Assembly: GCA_037043015.1 (NCBI GenBank) | Contig: CM073331.1 | Location: 3,803,501 to 3,867,500, forward strand | Length of the DNA: 64,000 bases | Direction of reading: 5' to 3' | Source: Bryum argenteum | Lineage: Eukaryota > Streptophyta > Bryopsida > Bryales > Bryaceae | Shown: positions 44,626-58,054 of the stretch, piece by piece | How the letters are laid out: the number at the start of each line of letters is the position of its first letter | How positions within the stretch are numbered: position 1 is the stretch's first letter | Program-made: the position numbers and the translations under genes | Notes under the pieces: model-generated | The model's database searches: none | Seen by the model: the letters and a program-made list of their open reading frames with translations, nothing else | What the model was told of the DNA's origin: nothing

Positions 44626-45944
44626 CCACCGACCTCATGAACTTTGTCCATACTATAACTACTTTAACATCTCCATATAATTTGTGGTGTAGCAATTGGA
44701 AAATTCTCGGGACGTCCGAGACTACGTAACAGATTCCACCTCTTCACTACGTACGTGAGTGCAAGCATTTCTTTGATCTTAGTACGTACTCCCGAAGTGC
44801 TCATGCATGACTTTCAAGACAGAAACAATTTCAGCAGGCTGAGCTAGCTGCCCTCTCGCAGATCGAACAGCTCGGAAGTGCTGCCGCTTGATCAGGTACA
44901 CGGACTCTGCGTCAATCGCCCTTAGCGCAAAATCTGATACTCCATCATCTACGAGACAGCAACTTCTCTGCACCTGCTCCTCATCAAAAACATGATCAGC
45001 ACTGTCTGCAACATCCAAGTCCAAGTCGATCATCTTCAACCTCACAATCCACTCGAGGCTAAAATACTTCGCATGTTGCAGTCACGGACTCCACGAAATG
45101 ATTGAGTGCCTGAGTCGCCTCAGCTAAGGCAGCTGCTCAATCAAAAATGAACAACCACAATTGCGAGCCCCCTGCACCTCATGAATCACCGGTCACATGG
45201 TGAGCACTGTAACGTCTAGCACTGTAAAATTTGACGGATCCTACAGCTTTTGGAGCTTACGACGGACTTACAGCCACTTCGTCCATTACTGTAATTGCTT
45301 CGATCCGTGTGAACGGTTGCTCAAAAGTAACGCGTGAAGAAGTGTGATCGACGATATAATTAGTTGACGCGATCGAGCGGGGTGTAAGTTAGGACGACAT
45401 GTTGCGTGCAGCTCCACGATTCAATCCATGTTTCGAAAGCGCAAGCGCGATGCATGCACAATCATGCAATATCTTCATGACATAAAAGTTAACGACTAAG
45501 CCGGTTGATTCCGCCCGTAAGAGATCGATCATCTTCTTCACGCCCAACCCGAAAGTCCTTACGTGATGTTATAGTCTTTTGACTCCTTGAACGATCTTTA
45601 TGCCGCCATAGCTCGATCATACATATAAGCGATTGAAACCGCGAGCTCCTTGCACTCATGCATGAAACATCTTCCATTTGACTTCACAGACAATCGGTAC
45701 TCTTTTAGAGAGTGCGCTAATTGCCGTAGCTAGCTAGGGCAAAATGCCGATCACACTTAATGGTTCAAGATTTCAAGGTTGGAATCGCAATTTGGCCATT
45801 AGCATGGCTACGACAATACGATAATTCATCCGCCACGGCCGCATGCCGGTTCTCTTTAAGTCCAAAACATTGCCCACACGGATCAAGAAATACCGCCATC
45901 ACATCATACCCACTGTGCCACCCATGGCCATCATCAGACATCCA

Positions 45945-46145
45945 CGCGCAGGGACATGTACGGTCATACATACATCGACACGCATGGTCATACTGTAATG
46001 CACACTTATGGATACTTATAACGCCGTGCATCACGGTAGATACTTGTAATGCACACGCATGCAGATGCTACAGATCGCACATACATGACCATTGTTACAT
46101 TGGACATGCACTAGCATACTTGCAATGGACATGCATATCTACGGA
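45945..46145. repeat. degenerate short tandem repeats rich in CATGCA
   Basis: Repeated variants of ACATGCATGGTCATAC and TTGTAATGCACA at about 30-base intervals. A better preserved version lies at 60,805-61,005. Confidence 0.6.
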
Positions 46146-47418
46146 TGCCGTGACATAATTATGATGAATTCCTCCATTCTAGTGAAAGTAATACTTGGTA
46201 GATTAAGAAATGGAATTGGTAAGTTATGTATATAATTTAATTTCATATAAAAGGGTAATTATCATTTGAAAGATTAGGATAATGTGTGCCTAATACGCTC
46301 GAGAAGATAAGTCGTATTGGTGGCGAGATCCACGCGCTATTAGTTTTAGGGTGGGTTGAACAACAAGGCTTTTAATTCACGCCAACTTAGAAAAACTTGA
46401 TGTTCAATTGTATATATATATACATATATGTATCTTAGTTTGTAATGCTTTTTATCCGTGACCGAGTTCAATTTTATTGGTTTTGTCATGAGTGTTTTCG
46501 TATACGGTCTATGAATGGTTGTATTTACATAAATTACATAGAATGGATGAATGGAGTTTGCAGATGTGCACTTTCATCTTTACGTACTCGCATCAACTCA
46601 TTGGTTACATTTGAATGAGTTACGGAAATATGAGTTCTTATTATTTGATATAATAGTGTTCATCAAAAAGAAATATTTTCTTCAAATGCAATGTACTCCA
46701 AGCACCAAATTACCTTAGCTTAGCGGTGTCACTTCTTAAAGAATGATATGCAAAAATATCTTAGTGCAAAAATTAAATTGGTCTTTGATTCGGCCTTATA
46801 TATACATTTGATAGTAAATATGAAAGTCTTATTAATATACGCTTATAACTCGTATATGTCATAAATATAAATGTAAGATATAGCAAATAATTATGTATAT
46901 AAGTATTCAAGTGTGCATGATGATGAACCCAAGATAATTGTAAGAAATGAGGTGTTATATAAAAACGTTTGCAATTCCAATTTATATTTATGATAAAGAT
47001 ATAATTAATATGACAGTATGCTTGCTTTGACAAGTGCATCTTTATTCAATAGTTCTATTTATCATTAGTAATAATTTATGGTGCTATAATCGCTATTAAT
47101 CAATACCACCCTTTTTACCTTACTTGTGTCATATTTATTCTAATTTGAAAAAGGTTAATTATTAATCACCTTTTCTTCTATTTTAGAGAAAAATGATAAT
47201 GACAATAAAAAACTAGTTTAAAAGAATGAAAGCAATATAAATAATCCCCTATTAAATATATACATAATCTCCTATTTAATATTGATTGTTGCATCCAATG
47301 TACCTTGGTGAACGCTTGAGAGAGAATGAAAATACTACAAAAGCGGGAAACACAAGCCCTTTGATTTTTATGAATGCATTAAAGAATCATATGTATCAAA
47401 AATATGTAGTAGTATCAA

Positions 47419-47644
47419 CAATAGATATTCTAAGGTACATGTCGATTTGATTGAAGGAACAAGTTGAATAGTGAATGACCTCATTCTTGCTTTCAAGAAT
47501 ATAGTAATTAGTCTTTGGCGCTTGGTGTTGTCGCAAGCCGCCCGCCAATGCTCATAAAAAGGGTTCTACTTAACCAACCTCTCCCTGCTTGTCCGCCATT
47601 CGCCTGCAGGCTGGGCAAGATCGATCGTCATGGCCGCGTGCTTG
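47419..47644. other. unique spacer between duplicated blocks
   Basis: No gene is seen. A small GC-rich stretch lies at about 47,530-47,640. Confidence 0.45.
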
Positions 47645-49356
47645 GGTGCATCGAATTTGTCCTTTGATTTCACGTTGTCCATCTCTTAGACCTAATCCAT
47701 TGCCCATCATCTGCCTTTCAATAAGGCAAGAAGCCTCTGCTTCCACTTTCGATCAAGCTCAAGCCTGTGCATTTACGCTACGCACGAGACAGAGGGGACG
47801 CCATCAATTCATGGCGCGTGAGGAGGACGGTCGCGCAACTTTGTCGATGGATTCATGTGCTCGTCCCACTCGAAACCATTGTGTGCATTTGTCGAGTTGT
47901 TCACCATGTAATGCTTACACACGATAGTGCACCTCAATGATTGTTTTAAGATATGAGTCGCCTCTGTATGACCTGCGGTTTTTTTTTTCAGGCGCGAGCT
48001 CGCATCGTTGATAGCAAAAGTTGCTCATCGAGGCTATTTCGTTGGCTTCTCTTTGGTTTTGATGATCGCCGTTGTGTCGAATCAACCAACACACATTCGG
48101 TAACAAGAACTTCATTGCCTGCACACAAATTTTTTTGGTCCATTTTTAGCAATGGGCTTAACGCATCTTTGTATGCTATTTGCAGATCGCCCTTCCTTTC
48201 TCAGTGTAGGAATTGTCATTTAACGTAGAACCCTAGAGATCGATCAAGGTTCCAAGCATGCGATCGGGTGACTTACCATGGAAGGTGGATAGAAAGGAAT
48301 CTTAGTCCTTCCGTATTTGCAAGTTTTGTAAGATTGCGAGTTCGCCTACTTTATTTAGGGTTTCTTATTAGGAGTGATTTCTAATTTCAAAGATACTAGG
48401 CGGATGTAAGTACGGATAAGGTGGTAAGATACTAGGCGTTCTGATTACGGTGGTAATCGACGGAAATCTACAATTATACAATTATTGGTTAGTTTTTGTC
48501 CTTGATAAGAAGATTTATTTTAGTCAAATTGAAAACTTGTAAAATCGATTGGCGATTCTGTTTTTGTTTCATTCTTCACCGGTTCTTCTCCGATTACAAT
48601 TACCTGGTTGCATGCAGTGACATGCTAGAGTCCCAAATTTTGAAGCCCAAAGTTTGAACCCCAAATTTTGTATGTTGTCGAGGATGAGGGTCATTTTTTT
48701 GTTATCAAAGGTGGTGTAAGCAAATAAGGAAATGGAGTAGCTTACAATCATCATCTACGCAGATGTTATTTTAGACATGTTGTTTGATTGATGATTGGGT
48801 AGGTTCATCTATTTAAGTAGGATTGTTTGAGTTCTTTTATTTCTTTTCGATAGTAAATGGTACCATGCAGATCAATATTGCTTCGCACGCACTTGGAATT
48901 CGATTTCAACTCATGTGTTGTTGGGGAAGGTTTTTGTACCATTGTTATGGTTTTTCAATGAGCCCGCCCCGCCTGGGGTTTTCAACTTGAGTCATCCAAC
49001 TCGAATCTTTATATGCAAAGTTACTCCATTCCAGTGTAGAGAGAGAAAAAAGAAGACCGAGATAGAAATCTTTACTAGTCTGTAGTTCATTGGTAACTAT
49101 TGTTTTGAAATCTAAATACGAGATGGATAATGAGTCATGTTCGTATGTAGGTTTGGAATTCTTTTGCAGGGTTAACTTGCAGGCTTTGCTGGGTTGACAT
49201 TTTTCATACATTTTTGTTGTCAATCAATTTCAGTGTTTATTTGTCAACCCATCAGGAAGGAAACTCGTTAACAATGTAAGTAAGAATTTTCTCCTACCAC
49301 CGAGGTCATAGATTTGAATCATGTGTAATAATGTTTCCATTAAATTAGAAGAGGGT

Positions 49357-49589
49357 TTAACCCTTAAAGGTCCCTTGGGGATAGTATGTACGGTGGCGTA
49401 TAATTGAGATTTGCTACCAATAAGAAACTCTATATTGTGATCTTAAAAGCTTAGTAGAACCGCATGGATTTATATGTCAACTTGTTCTTTGAACTCAAAT
49501 CTATTAAAGGTGTGCACTCATTCCAATACAAACAAAATACGTTGTATTCTAGCAACCAAAATATGGTCGTTCGGACCTTTAAGGGTTAA
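49357..49589. mobile_element. 225-bp TTAA-flanked MITE (right-arm copy)
   Basis: Mirror image of the element at 41,436-41,668, with the same TTAA flanks. It was therefore present before the arms were duplicated. Confidence 0.7.
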
Positions 49590-51977
49590 ACTAAGCTCGA
49601 TTTAAGAGGTACTTTCAGGTTGATGTCTCTTCAAGTAGGATGAATATGTATCTTTCAATGCCTGGTTGTTGTTTTGCATATATTTATGGAGTCTTAGTTA
49701 CGTGCATGAACAATCATGCAATTGTATCAATTTTCAATTGTTCATAGTAAGTGACTTTTTTCGCTTTGTTCACAAACTCATCAGAGGCCTTTCAACTTCC
49801 CAATCATATGCAGTTTCACTTTTAAGAAGGCGATTCTTGTCTCATGAATATGAGTCAGGTGATCATATGGTTCATTACATATTTAGGGATATATTTAGAG
49901 TAAGTTGACCTTTGTTTGACAAAATTTCATTGATTTGTAAAGTTCTAATTGTGGATTGTGGGTTTTGTTTATAATGTCACATTCCATTTTGTTGTAGCAC
50001 CTAGCTAGCTACCGCTAGTGTTTTGGGATGATATTGAACTCAAGGAAGAAGATACGGGGGTACTAAGTGATGCTAAAAACATCAATTAGTACCCCGTGAA
50101 ACGATTTTCCACGTGATTGGTGCAAATGCAGAGACCTGTAGGGGAGTATGAGGCCTAAGGATGGATGCCAGAGAAAGTGGCTCAAAATCCAGGTTGTTAT
50201 CTTTTACTCAATTTTGTAGGATTATTGCAAGTCGGTTCAATGAAAGTGTGAATTACCCGATTACAATTACCTGTTGCGGTAGCGACATCACCGAGAGATC
50301 GAGACTTGTTGAAACCCAAATTGCATACATACGTTCTCAAATTTTGTACATATGTTGTCAAATGAGGGGTCATTTTTCTGGTTCTCCAGGTGGTGTGAGC
50401 AAACAAGGAAATGTAATGGAGTAGCTTACAATCATCATTTACGCCTGCAGATGGTATTTCAGACATGCTGTTTCAATTGATGATTGGGTGGGTTCATCTA
50501 TTTAAGTAGGATTGTTTGAGTTCTTTTTATTTGTTCTATAGGTTTTGATTTCAATAGTAAATGGTACCATGCAGATCAATCAATATTGCTTGGCACGTAC
50601 TTGGAATTTGAGGAGGTTCCGTTCAATTTCTTCATGTGATGGCTTTCCGTGTTGGCAGGTTTTTGTACCATTGCTATGGTTTTTCAATGAGCCTGCCCAG
50701 GCCCTAAGGTTTTCAACTTGAGTCATCCAACTGAAGGCGGATCTTGATCTTTAATTTATTATGCAGCAGGTTATTCCATTCCAGTGTAGAGAAAAAAAAA
50801 AAAAAAAATAAAAATAAAATCTTAAGACACTAGTCTGTAGTTCATTGGTATAATTGTTTTCAATTCTAAATACCAGATGGATAAATGAGTCATGTTCATG
50901 TACTTGGTTTTGAATTCTTTTGCAGGGTTTGCTGGGTTGACATTTTTGATACGTTTTGTTTTTTTCAATCAATTGTTGTGTTCAATTGATTCAATCATCG
51001 GGAAGGATCTCAGGACTAGTCAACCCATCAGGAAGGAAAGGAACCTGTTGACAATGTAACTAAGACTTTTGTCCTATCACCGAGGTCATAGATTTGATAT
51101 TTGTGATTCAATGTTTCCATTAAATGAAAAGGCGGTATTAAGCTCAAAGAGCCAGGTGAGCTGAGGTTGATGTCTCTTCAAGTAGCTAGGATGAATATGT
51201 ATTTTTCAATGCCTGGGTTGTTCAATTTGCATTTATGGCTTTGTTACAAGCATGGGTTCACATGCAATTGTATCAATTTTCAATTTTCATGATGACTTTT
51301 TTTCTTTGTTGTTCAAGGTGTATTGGGAATTTTCAACGTCATGTTATTGACATCATAACATGCAACATCCAGCCAGGGAGGGGGCTCATCTCAGTTGTTA
51401 TTCAGTCATATTCATAAGTCAATGTAGGCCTTTCAACTTCCCAATCATGTGCAGATTCAGCTTGGCATGGAAGTTACTGTCTCATGAATATGAGCCAGGT
51501 GATCATATGGTTCATATATTTAGAGATATATTTAGAGTAAGTTCACCTAAATTGTTTGACAGAATTTCATTGATTTGTAAAGTTGTGATTGTGGATTGTG
51601 GGTTTTGTTTATAATGTCACATTTCATCTTGTTGTAGCACCTAGCTAGCTACTGCTTAGCATTTTGGGATGATAACTCAAGGAAGAAGGTACAGGGGTAC
51701 TAAGTGATCATGCCAAAAACATTCATTTATTACAGTGATAAACAACTTTATGGTGTGAGTGAAGCGTGATTTGTACAAATGCGAGACAAAATGGGAGTAT
51801 GAGGCCCGAGGATGGATGCCAGAGAAAGTGGCTTCAAATCCAGGTTGTTATTTTGACCTCAATTTTGTAAGATTTTTGCAAGTTGGTTCAATGAAACTGT
51901 GTGAATTAATTTCAACAAATTGATTAAGTATTCTTTCGAAACAACTCCCTGTCTGGAGTAAGCCATTCATTTTGTGA

Positions 51978-52029
51978 GACAACAGAGTATATGGACTCTT
52001 CTAAGCTGGTTCAACTCCAGCTGTTGTCA
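51978..52029 (+). other. tRNA-like sequence lacking one arm (mirror copy)
   Basis: Identical in structure to the minus-strand copy at 38,996-39,047: paired acceptor GACAACA/TGTTGTC, T-arm GCTGGTTCAACTCCAGC and one further hairpin. Confidence 0.35.
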
Positions 52030-52191
52030 CCCAATTATTCAATTTTATTCTAAATTGGTGCTACATAGCATTCCAAGTGAGGTTTAGGAAGTCTACTCTC
52101 ATTATTTACATGTTGAGCAAAAGGTAGAGTTCGAGTCTCCTCCAATGAACAAGAATTGGGTCACGAGAGTTTTGAACTGGAAGGAAATTGA

Positions 52192-52680
52192 ACTTGTGGC
52201 TCTAGATGTACATTCTTTGTATGAAATGACAAATCATTTGGATCAAAAAAGCACTCACATGTAATGCGGATGAAATGTCTTTGAGCTAACTCCAATGGAG
52301 AATGCATTGCTCACAATCAATCATGAATACATATAGCAATGACATGTATTTAGAAAAATAAGTTAGGTGAACCAACTTGGAGGTAGTATATAATCCTTAC
52401 GCCTTTTCCAAGATCCCCACCTCTACCACCCCCTCACATTCCCACCCCCAAAATGTACCCCACACCTACATCTAGCTACCCATTGAAGTAGAACGGCAAT
52501 TGTGTTGCCATTCACAATTGCTAAGTAGGATTGTAATAAACACAACATAACATGCGACATCAATCTTCTACTTGAAGAGATCTTATTCATAAGTGCCAAC
52601 AAGATACTCACATCAATTGACGCAAAACTTCAATTGTGTTGCCATTCTGTCACTAGAAATCGCATGGTTGGTGATCAAAC
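52192..52680. other. spacer before the aspartic protease pseudogene
   Basis: No gene is seen. It contains a short C-rich patch near 52,410-52,460. Confidence 0.45.
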
Positions 52681-52681
52681 A

Positions 52682-54846
52682 CTAAGACAGATTCCAAGGA
52701 CCGATTCCAATGGTGTCGTCCGTGTTATCATAAACAACATATCGATTTTTGGGGAAGATATTACCAATAACACTCGCAATTCCATACGTATCACCACGAG
52801 GTATGTAATGCACAGCAAGCACATGAAGGGGCCACTCATTACGAAAGCCTCCGCCGAGGTCACCACCGATCCACATTGTTGGCAAACTTAAAAGTGAGGT
52901 CGGGAAGAACCGGTCGCGCGAAACGTGGTGTCAAAAGCGAAGGATATGACTCGACGCCATAGAGGGAAACCTGTTACTTTGACGACGGTAAGAGCGTATT
53001 ATGACATTCAAGGCGCCTTCCGGAAAAAGCGTTAAGGGGCGCCGCTTATCGATAAAGAGACCACCACCGCCACGAGAAAGTCAGTCCAAACCAAGCCGGA
53101 TCAAGGCCCGGATTTCACGGCCGATCGCATTCCTATCGAGTCACATAATAGAAAGGATTCTCCCAATTGGTCGGTGCTTGCATGGGAGTGTAGTCTAAGT
53201 GTTGGTTCAAGCCGGATGGAATTGCCCCCATCGTGAACTTGCTCGCTCGCGCTGTCGGATGGATTCACTGCAGCGGTGGGAGAACACATTGTCGAACTCC
53301 GAGTCCGTTGGTAAGACAGTCAAGAGGGCTCCGAGCTAATCCCATCACTCCATCGAAACCAGTAATCAGCCGTGAATTTGGACGCCATTCCCACATGAAT
53401 CGCTTTCGACTCATCATACCCGTTGTTGTTGAAGTGGATCGTGTCAATTCCCACTTTCCTCGAACATTAGTGCCGCTTGAAGATATGCCACATTAAACTT
53501 GCGGTCATCGCCAAATCGCGCAATTGCAATACAATCCGCTGGGGGCCCGAGCTCGCAGACGTCATCATCCATACAATGTGAAATCAGTACTATTCTTCGA
53601 ACGAGAAGATTTTTAAGTGATGGATGTACTTGTTGCTAGCTGGAGAAAGAGTGTAAGCTAGAACTTGTTGCTCCTATATACAAGGCAAATATGGATATCA
53701 GAGTAACTGAGGTAGTTTAGATCCATGTAAGAGCTCAATTGCTAAGACTCGGCACTTGGAAAAGGATCTCACCTGGCACAATGGCTCTGCACATTCGACC
53801 CATCTGTCGAATGAGTCTTGACTTGCCACGGGGTATGGATAATGCGGAGCGTCCAGGCATGGATCGCAATGTTCGACCTGCATCCAGGTTAGGGCACTTC
53901 CGGTGTCGACAAGGAAAGTCGTGTCTTCATGGGGAGATCCCATTTCCAATTCCACCAAGTAATTAACTCCTGTTGAATACTCCGGTCTAGGAAGTTCCCA
54001 TGCCTTCACACTCCACCGATCGGTTGAGATGGTGGTTCATGTAGGCCCAGGCGTGCGCGACTACGATTCACCATCTCCGCCCATAGTTGTGTGTCGATTT
54101 GTTTTGGCCTCGGATTTTGCCGTGCTTGGTGATCTTGCACCAGATCATGGGCATACTCCATGATCGCATACTCGTCACCAACACAACTCACTTATTTTTG
54201 TTTAAGCAAAGAGCAATATTAATTTTCTCTAGATATCGTGAAAGACTTTGAGAGTAGCAATATTAATTTGCTCTAGATATCGTGAAAGACTTTGAGACTC
54301 CAACTACATGGTTAATTATCCATTGATCATTACTCTTACATGTTTCATTTTGCTCGAAAATCTCAAAGCTTTAAGAGGAAGTAATTATAAGAATCTAGTG
54401 TTAAAATATTGGTTGGGTCATTAAGACTACCTAATCGGAATCCGCATGAGAGCAATTTGGCATTGATATTACTACAACAAAAGACGTCAACCGTAATTCT
54501 GTAAGGCTTGCTTGTAATGAACATCTACTTATTTTGACATAGACATTGTTTTCAAGGGTTTTGGAGCAAATACCTCAAAGCCCATACTTTCGCCAATAAT
54601 ATACATGACGCGCATCTTTAGAGCATTATTATGTAATCATGTAGTTTGCACAAAAAAAGAAAAAAAAAAAAAAAAAAACTTGGGATAGTTAGATCAATAT
54701 CATACCTTGAGCAGCTGATGTTTTGGGCGTTTCGGAGTTGTTTGGTTATGAGTTGATGCACCAACTGAACGTTTGGTAGTTGCTTTGCAAAGGTGTGAGA
54801 AAAACATCAATGAAGCTACTACCCACACGGTCAATTGTAGTGCCAT
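52682..54846 (-). pseudogene. nepenthesin-like aspartic protease (peptidase A1), broken
   Basis: Exon 1 (54,846-54,706) encodes a signal peptide (MALQLTVWVVASLMFF) before GTATGA. From about 54,180 to 53,700 come the propeptide-like region, TGVNYLVELEMGSP, the first catalytic VDTGSALTWMQ and HCDPC. From 53,480 to 52,930, in alternating frames, come GFDGVMGLARSPL, NWENPFYYVT and GGGGLFID. The C-terminus (52,885-52,682) has VIGNIFPKNRYVVYDN. These are hallmarks of plant secreted A1 proteases, in order. Frame changes occur at about 54,010, 53,440, 53,290, 53,200, 53,110 and 53,040, and the second catalytic DSG reads DKR. No active enzyme can be made as written. A 401-bp piece is duplicated at 38,384. 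Confidence 0.8.
54212..54293. repeat. two-copy tandem repeat in the protease intron
   Basis: AGCAATATTAATTT followed by CTCTAGATATCGTGAAAGAC occurs twice head to tail. Confidence 0.8.
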
Positions 54847-55000
54847 CTTCAACCTTGCACATAGAAAAATGGTGACAACTCTCAAACGATCTTCGTATCA
54901 ATGAAATCCGTGAAAGTGAGAAGGCTAGTGTTGTCTAGATACTACATGAGGATTCATACTTGTTCAACAATGCTTCATAGTGTTTAGGAATTTTTACATG

Positions 55001-55030
55001 GGAAGTGAAGTGAAGTGAAGTGAAGTGAAA
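55001..55030. repeat. GAAGT microsatellite
   Basis: Five or so copies of the pentamer GAAGT just before the inverted segment that begins at 55,045. Confidence 0.85.
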
Positions 55031-55044
55031 CCATTCGCAATGGT

Positions 55045-55366
55045 TATGGGATTATGGATAAGGTTTATTTATCTAGATCACAAAGTTAAATGAAATCAAA
55101 TCTCTATTCTTGGCACTCGAGAGATATATTCTAAGGGATGCTTTACATGGGAAGTCATAAACCCTTTAAGTCTAAATTCACATGAACTTTTGCCAAATCT
55201 TTAGCGAGAGTGGGCAAAAGTAATTGGCTTCCAATGGTGGGGGCGAGCGAAGGTGGGGAGAACGGGTATGGGTAAAAATAAGTGGTACGTACATATTTGA
55301 ATGATTTACAATGTGAGCAATTAAGAAATTTTTCTTGCATTGCATGGACCCCATAAAGTTTCATTT
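55045..55366 (-). repeat. 322-bp segment, inverted copy of 43,383-43,704
   Basis: See the partner copy. Here it lies 5' of the aspartic protease pseudogene rather than beside the inverted-repeat arm. Confidence 0.85.
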
Positions 55367-58054
55367 CAACCGAAAGGTACATGATTTTGTGCTGATTAGA
55401 ACTATTTTGTGTTGTTTATTGATTTTGGGGTGGTAATAAAGTACACTGTACATAATGAGAATGTGGTCCTTAAATAAGGGTGGCTGTCATTTTATTAAGG
55501 TTCCAAATTATCAATTGGTTCGTAAATTGAGCTCTAGATACTTAGGAATATAACCCAAATTGTGGACAAGACTTTTTTCATCAAACAAACGATGAAATGC
55601 ATTTCAACGTTTGAGAGAAATTTGTGCAAATTTGTGTAATCAAGAGTCTAATTGTTCTACCAAGTGAGCATTATTAGGCTTTGATTCGGACCTCTTATTG
55701 AAGCTTTTGTGAGACATTTTAAGCCCTTAATTGATTTCTTTCTTTCTTTTTGAACATGTTTCTGATGAAAAACCGGGTTAGTAGTACCTTCAATCTACTT
55801 AGTTTTATCAATGTTGCTATTTGGGTTATGCTAGTTTGTCTTGTGGAGCTCAATACTAGGCTCACCACATGTGTGGGTGGCCAAAAGCCCAAAACCCGTA
55901 CTTCATTGGATTACTTTTAGAGATAGACTGATTATTATGATAATAGAGTCTAATAGAGAATTAAGAATCAAGAATAAAGAATAGAGATTTTTTATTTTTG
56001 TCTTTGATTCTTTCCGTTTTAATGTTATTCATGTTCCTATTGAAACTGGGTTCACTATTTTCTCCTTAGTTTCATGTTCTTAAGGTAATTGGCGATATCC
56101 TGTAATTGAGCCTGAGCTTTTTATTAGCAGCATGCATGTATAGGTGACCAAAAGTCCAAAACCCCTAAGTACTGCATTTTAATTAATCATTTAATATAAA
56201 AGAATATTTAGAGATTATGTTACATTGTGTCTTGAGGTTGCAATGGCATATTTGGTTGTAATAATAAAGTACACTGTAACAGAATGTGGTCATACTAATT
56301 ATGGGTTGTGTCAGGATGAACACTTTATAATTATGAATGTTTCTTCGTTAACCATTTAATATTAAATGTGAAGAAGCTGAGCGAATTATAATCCTGGTGG
56401 ACTGATTTTTGAAACTTTTATTATCTTACTTGTGATTCATTGATCTTTAAGAATTTTTTAGCATTGTGAAGGGAATCATGTAATAAAGTTATAATTACGA
56501 TTACAAAAAACATTTTACTGTGGCGATTTTTGAATTACCTGCACATAGTGTGCTATAATAGCCAGTCTAACCTTTTGAATTGAAGGAAAAGTGGAACCCA
56601 TAAGCACAATTCATGGTCATTTATGAATAGCATCATTCGGTACAAATTCTTACGAATGATGCATCATTTCCTTGAATCGCTTCAATAAACTAACTTTTGG
56701 GCCGTTTCGCAAAGGAAAAGGAAGGCCAATTGTTTAATTTTAGTTACATTTCATGCTCTTCATTTGTTCGTATTACAATATTTGAGTGGAATAGGATTTT
56801 AGTATTGATATCGAGTAATGGCCCATGTACCATGAAATGGCTTTCCATGTTTCTTTCGCTCCCAATTTTTGGAGTGCATGTCGTGTCATATCTTGTGATT
56901 CTTGTCCCCTACCTCTTAGTTAACATATAAAGTGAGAGTGATTTGCCATTTATCCCACATTCACCATGTACCATGACGTGAGCTATTCTTACCATTTGAT
57001 GCATACATGTTCACCAACCGACATTCCAAATTCTAAGGCATAAATATGTGAAAGGAAGTCAAGTTGATTTGATTATATATTGACAGAGGCGAGATTTAGT
57101 AAAGTGCTTGTGGGACCTCAACTTGAATCTTTACCCTCACAACACACATCATCAATCATGGTTACCATCAATAATACTTATTATCAACCTCTCATCAGTA
57201 GTTTGGAACTACTAAGCTTTGAATCGGTGCCTAAGAGTCAACAAAACATGTTCATTTTTTGAAGTCTGGCTTATTAGTTTGAAATTACTCATGCACAACT
57301 TCACAAGTAACAAACATGTCCTTTCCAATATGGTTGGGTGGACTATGGGTAGTTTTACCCCAATTCGCTCGTGAACGCAAGCCCTTCAAGCATAGTTTCT
57401 TAAAACCTTCATGGAAACACTTCTCCAACATAGCTTTACACTTATTATCAGGTAGCATTCTTTTTGTCTTTGTATGGTGCAATCACAAAGTTGTGACTGT
57501 GTGTAAGTTGTGCTTTGAAAGGACTTTGGTAAGTGGGTTAGACATTGGACATAGCCTTGCACTTTATCAAGTCCACGTTAAAACACTGCACTTCTAATCA
57601 TGCCCGATTTCAAACATCGCATCATTCATGATTCATAATGCCCATTGCCCAAAGTTCAAACAATGCACTATTCTTCATGTCCGCAAGTGCAAAACATTGT
57701 GCATTTCATATTTAGCTACCTAGTGGGAATCTAAAGGGTGTTCTTGAAAGGGTTAAGTACATCTTAGTCCATTAAAAATATTGAAAATTTGTATATTGCT
57801 AAGTATAGAATCGCTAAGTTCATGCAATTTAGTTCAAATTGCGTGTGCAGACTAGATTAGGTATTGACTTTGGACAAAGCAATCTCTTGAATGAGTATTA
57901 ACATTCTAATATCGCGAACTCATTGATTAGACTTCAATTGTGCCACTTGTGACTATGGGATGAAGGTGAAAAACTGGATATGGAATGTTATGATGGTGTT
58001 TCCTTTCATCTAACAAACAAACGCACAAAAAACCCGGCCCCCTCTTCATCGCGC
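55367..58054. other. AT-rich stretch, no gene seen
   Basis: Two diverged copies of one sequence can be made out (AATAAAGTACACTGTA near 55,434 and 56,265; AAAAG(C/T)CCAAAACCC near 55,883 and 56,149). Short frames at 56,697-56,930 and 57,316-57,597 match nothing I know. Confidence 0.45.

Larger units (their letters stand above)
43805..47418 (+). repeat. 3.6-kb direct repeat, copy 1
   Basis: Matches 58,659-62,275 in the same orientation, differing mainly by one- or two-base indels. It starts at the first base after the gap. It includes the end of one and the start of a second unit of a roughly 1.55-kb tandem repeat, 52-bp repeats, CATGCA-rich degenerate repeats and an AT-rich tail. Open frames within it (for example 44,779-45,045 minus) match no known family. 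Confidence 0.85.
47645..52191 (-). repeat. right arm of the 4.55-kb inverted repeat
   Basis: Reverse complement of 38,834-43,382, with the same internal tandem structure (about 48,594-50,254 and 50,255-51,905). Compared with the left arm it often has CG where the left arm has TG, CA or an extra base. No convincing gene. Confidence 0.85.

Noticed and set aside
44779-45045. 88-codon minus-strand frame repeated at 59,636-59,902 and, partly, at 58,247-58,429
   Set aside because: Its repetition is explained by the duplicated DNA. The frame is not kept in the third copy and matches no family.
46405-46435. Possible promoter TATA cluster (TATATATATATACATATATG)
   Set aside because: It is a dinucleotide repeat in AT-rich repeated DNA with no gene beside it.
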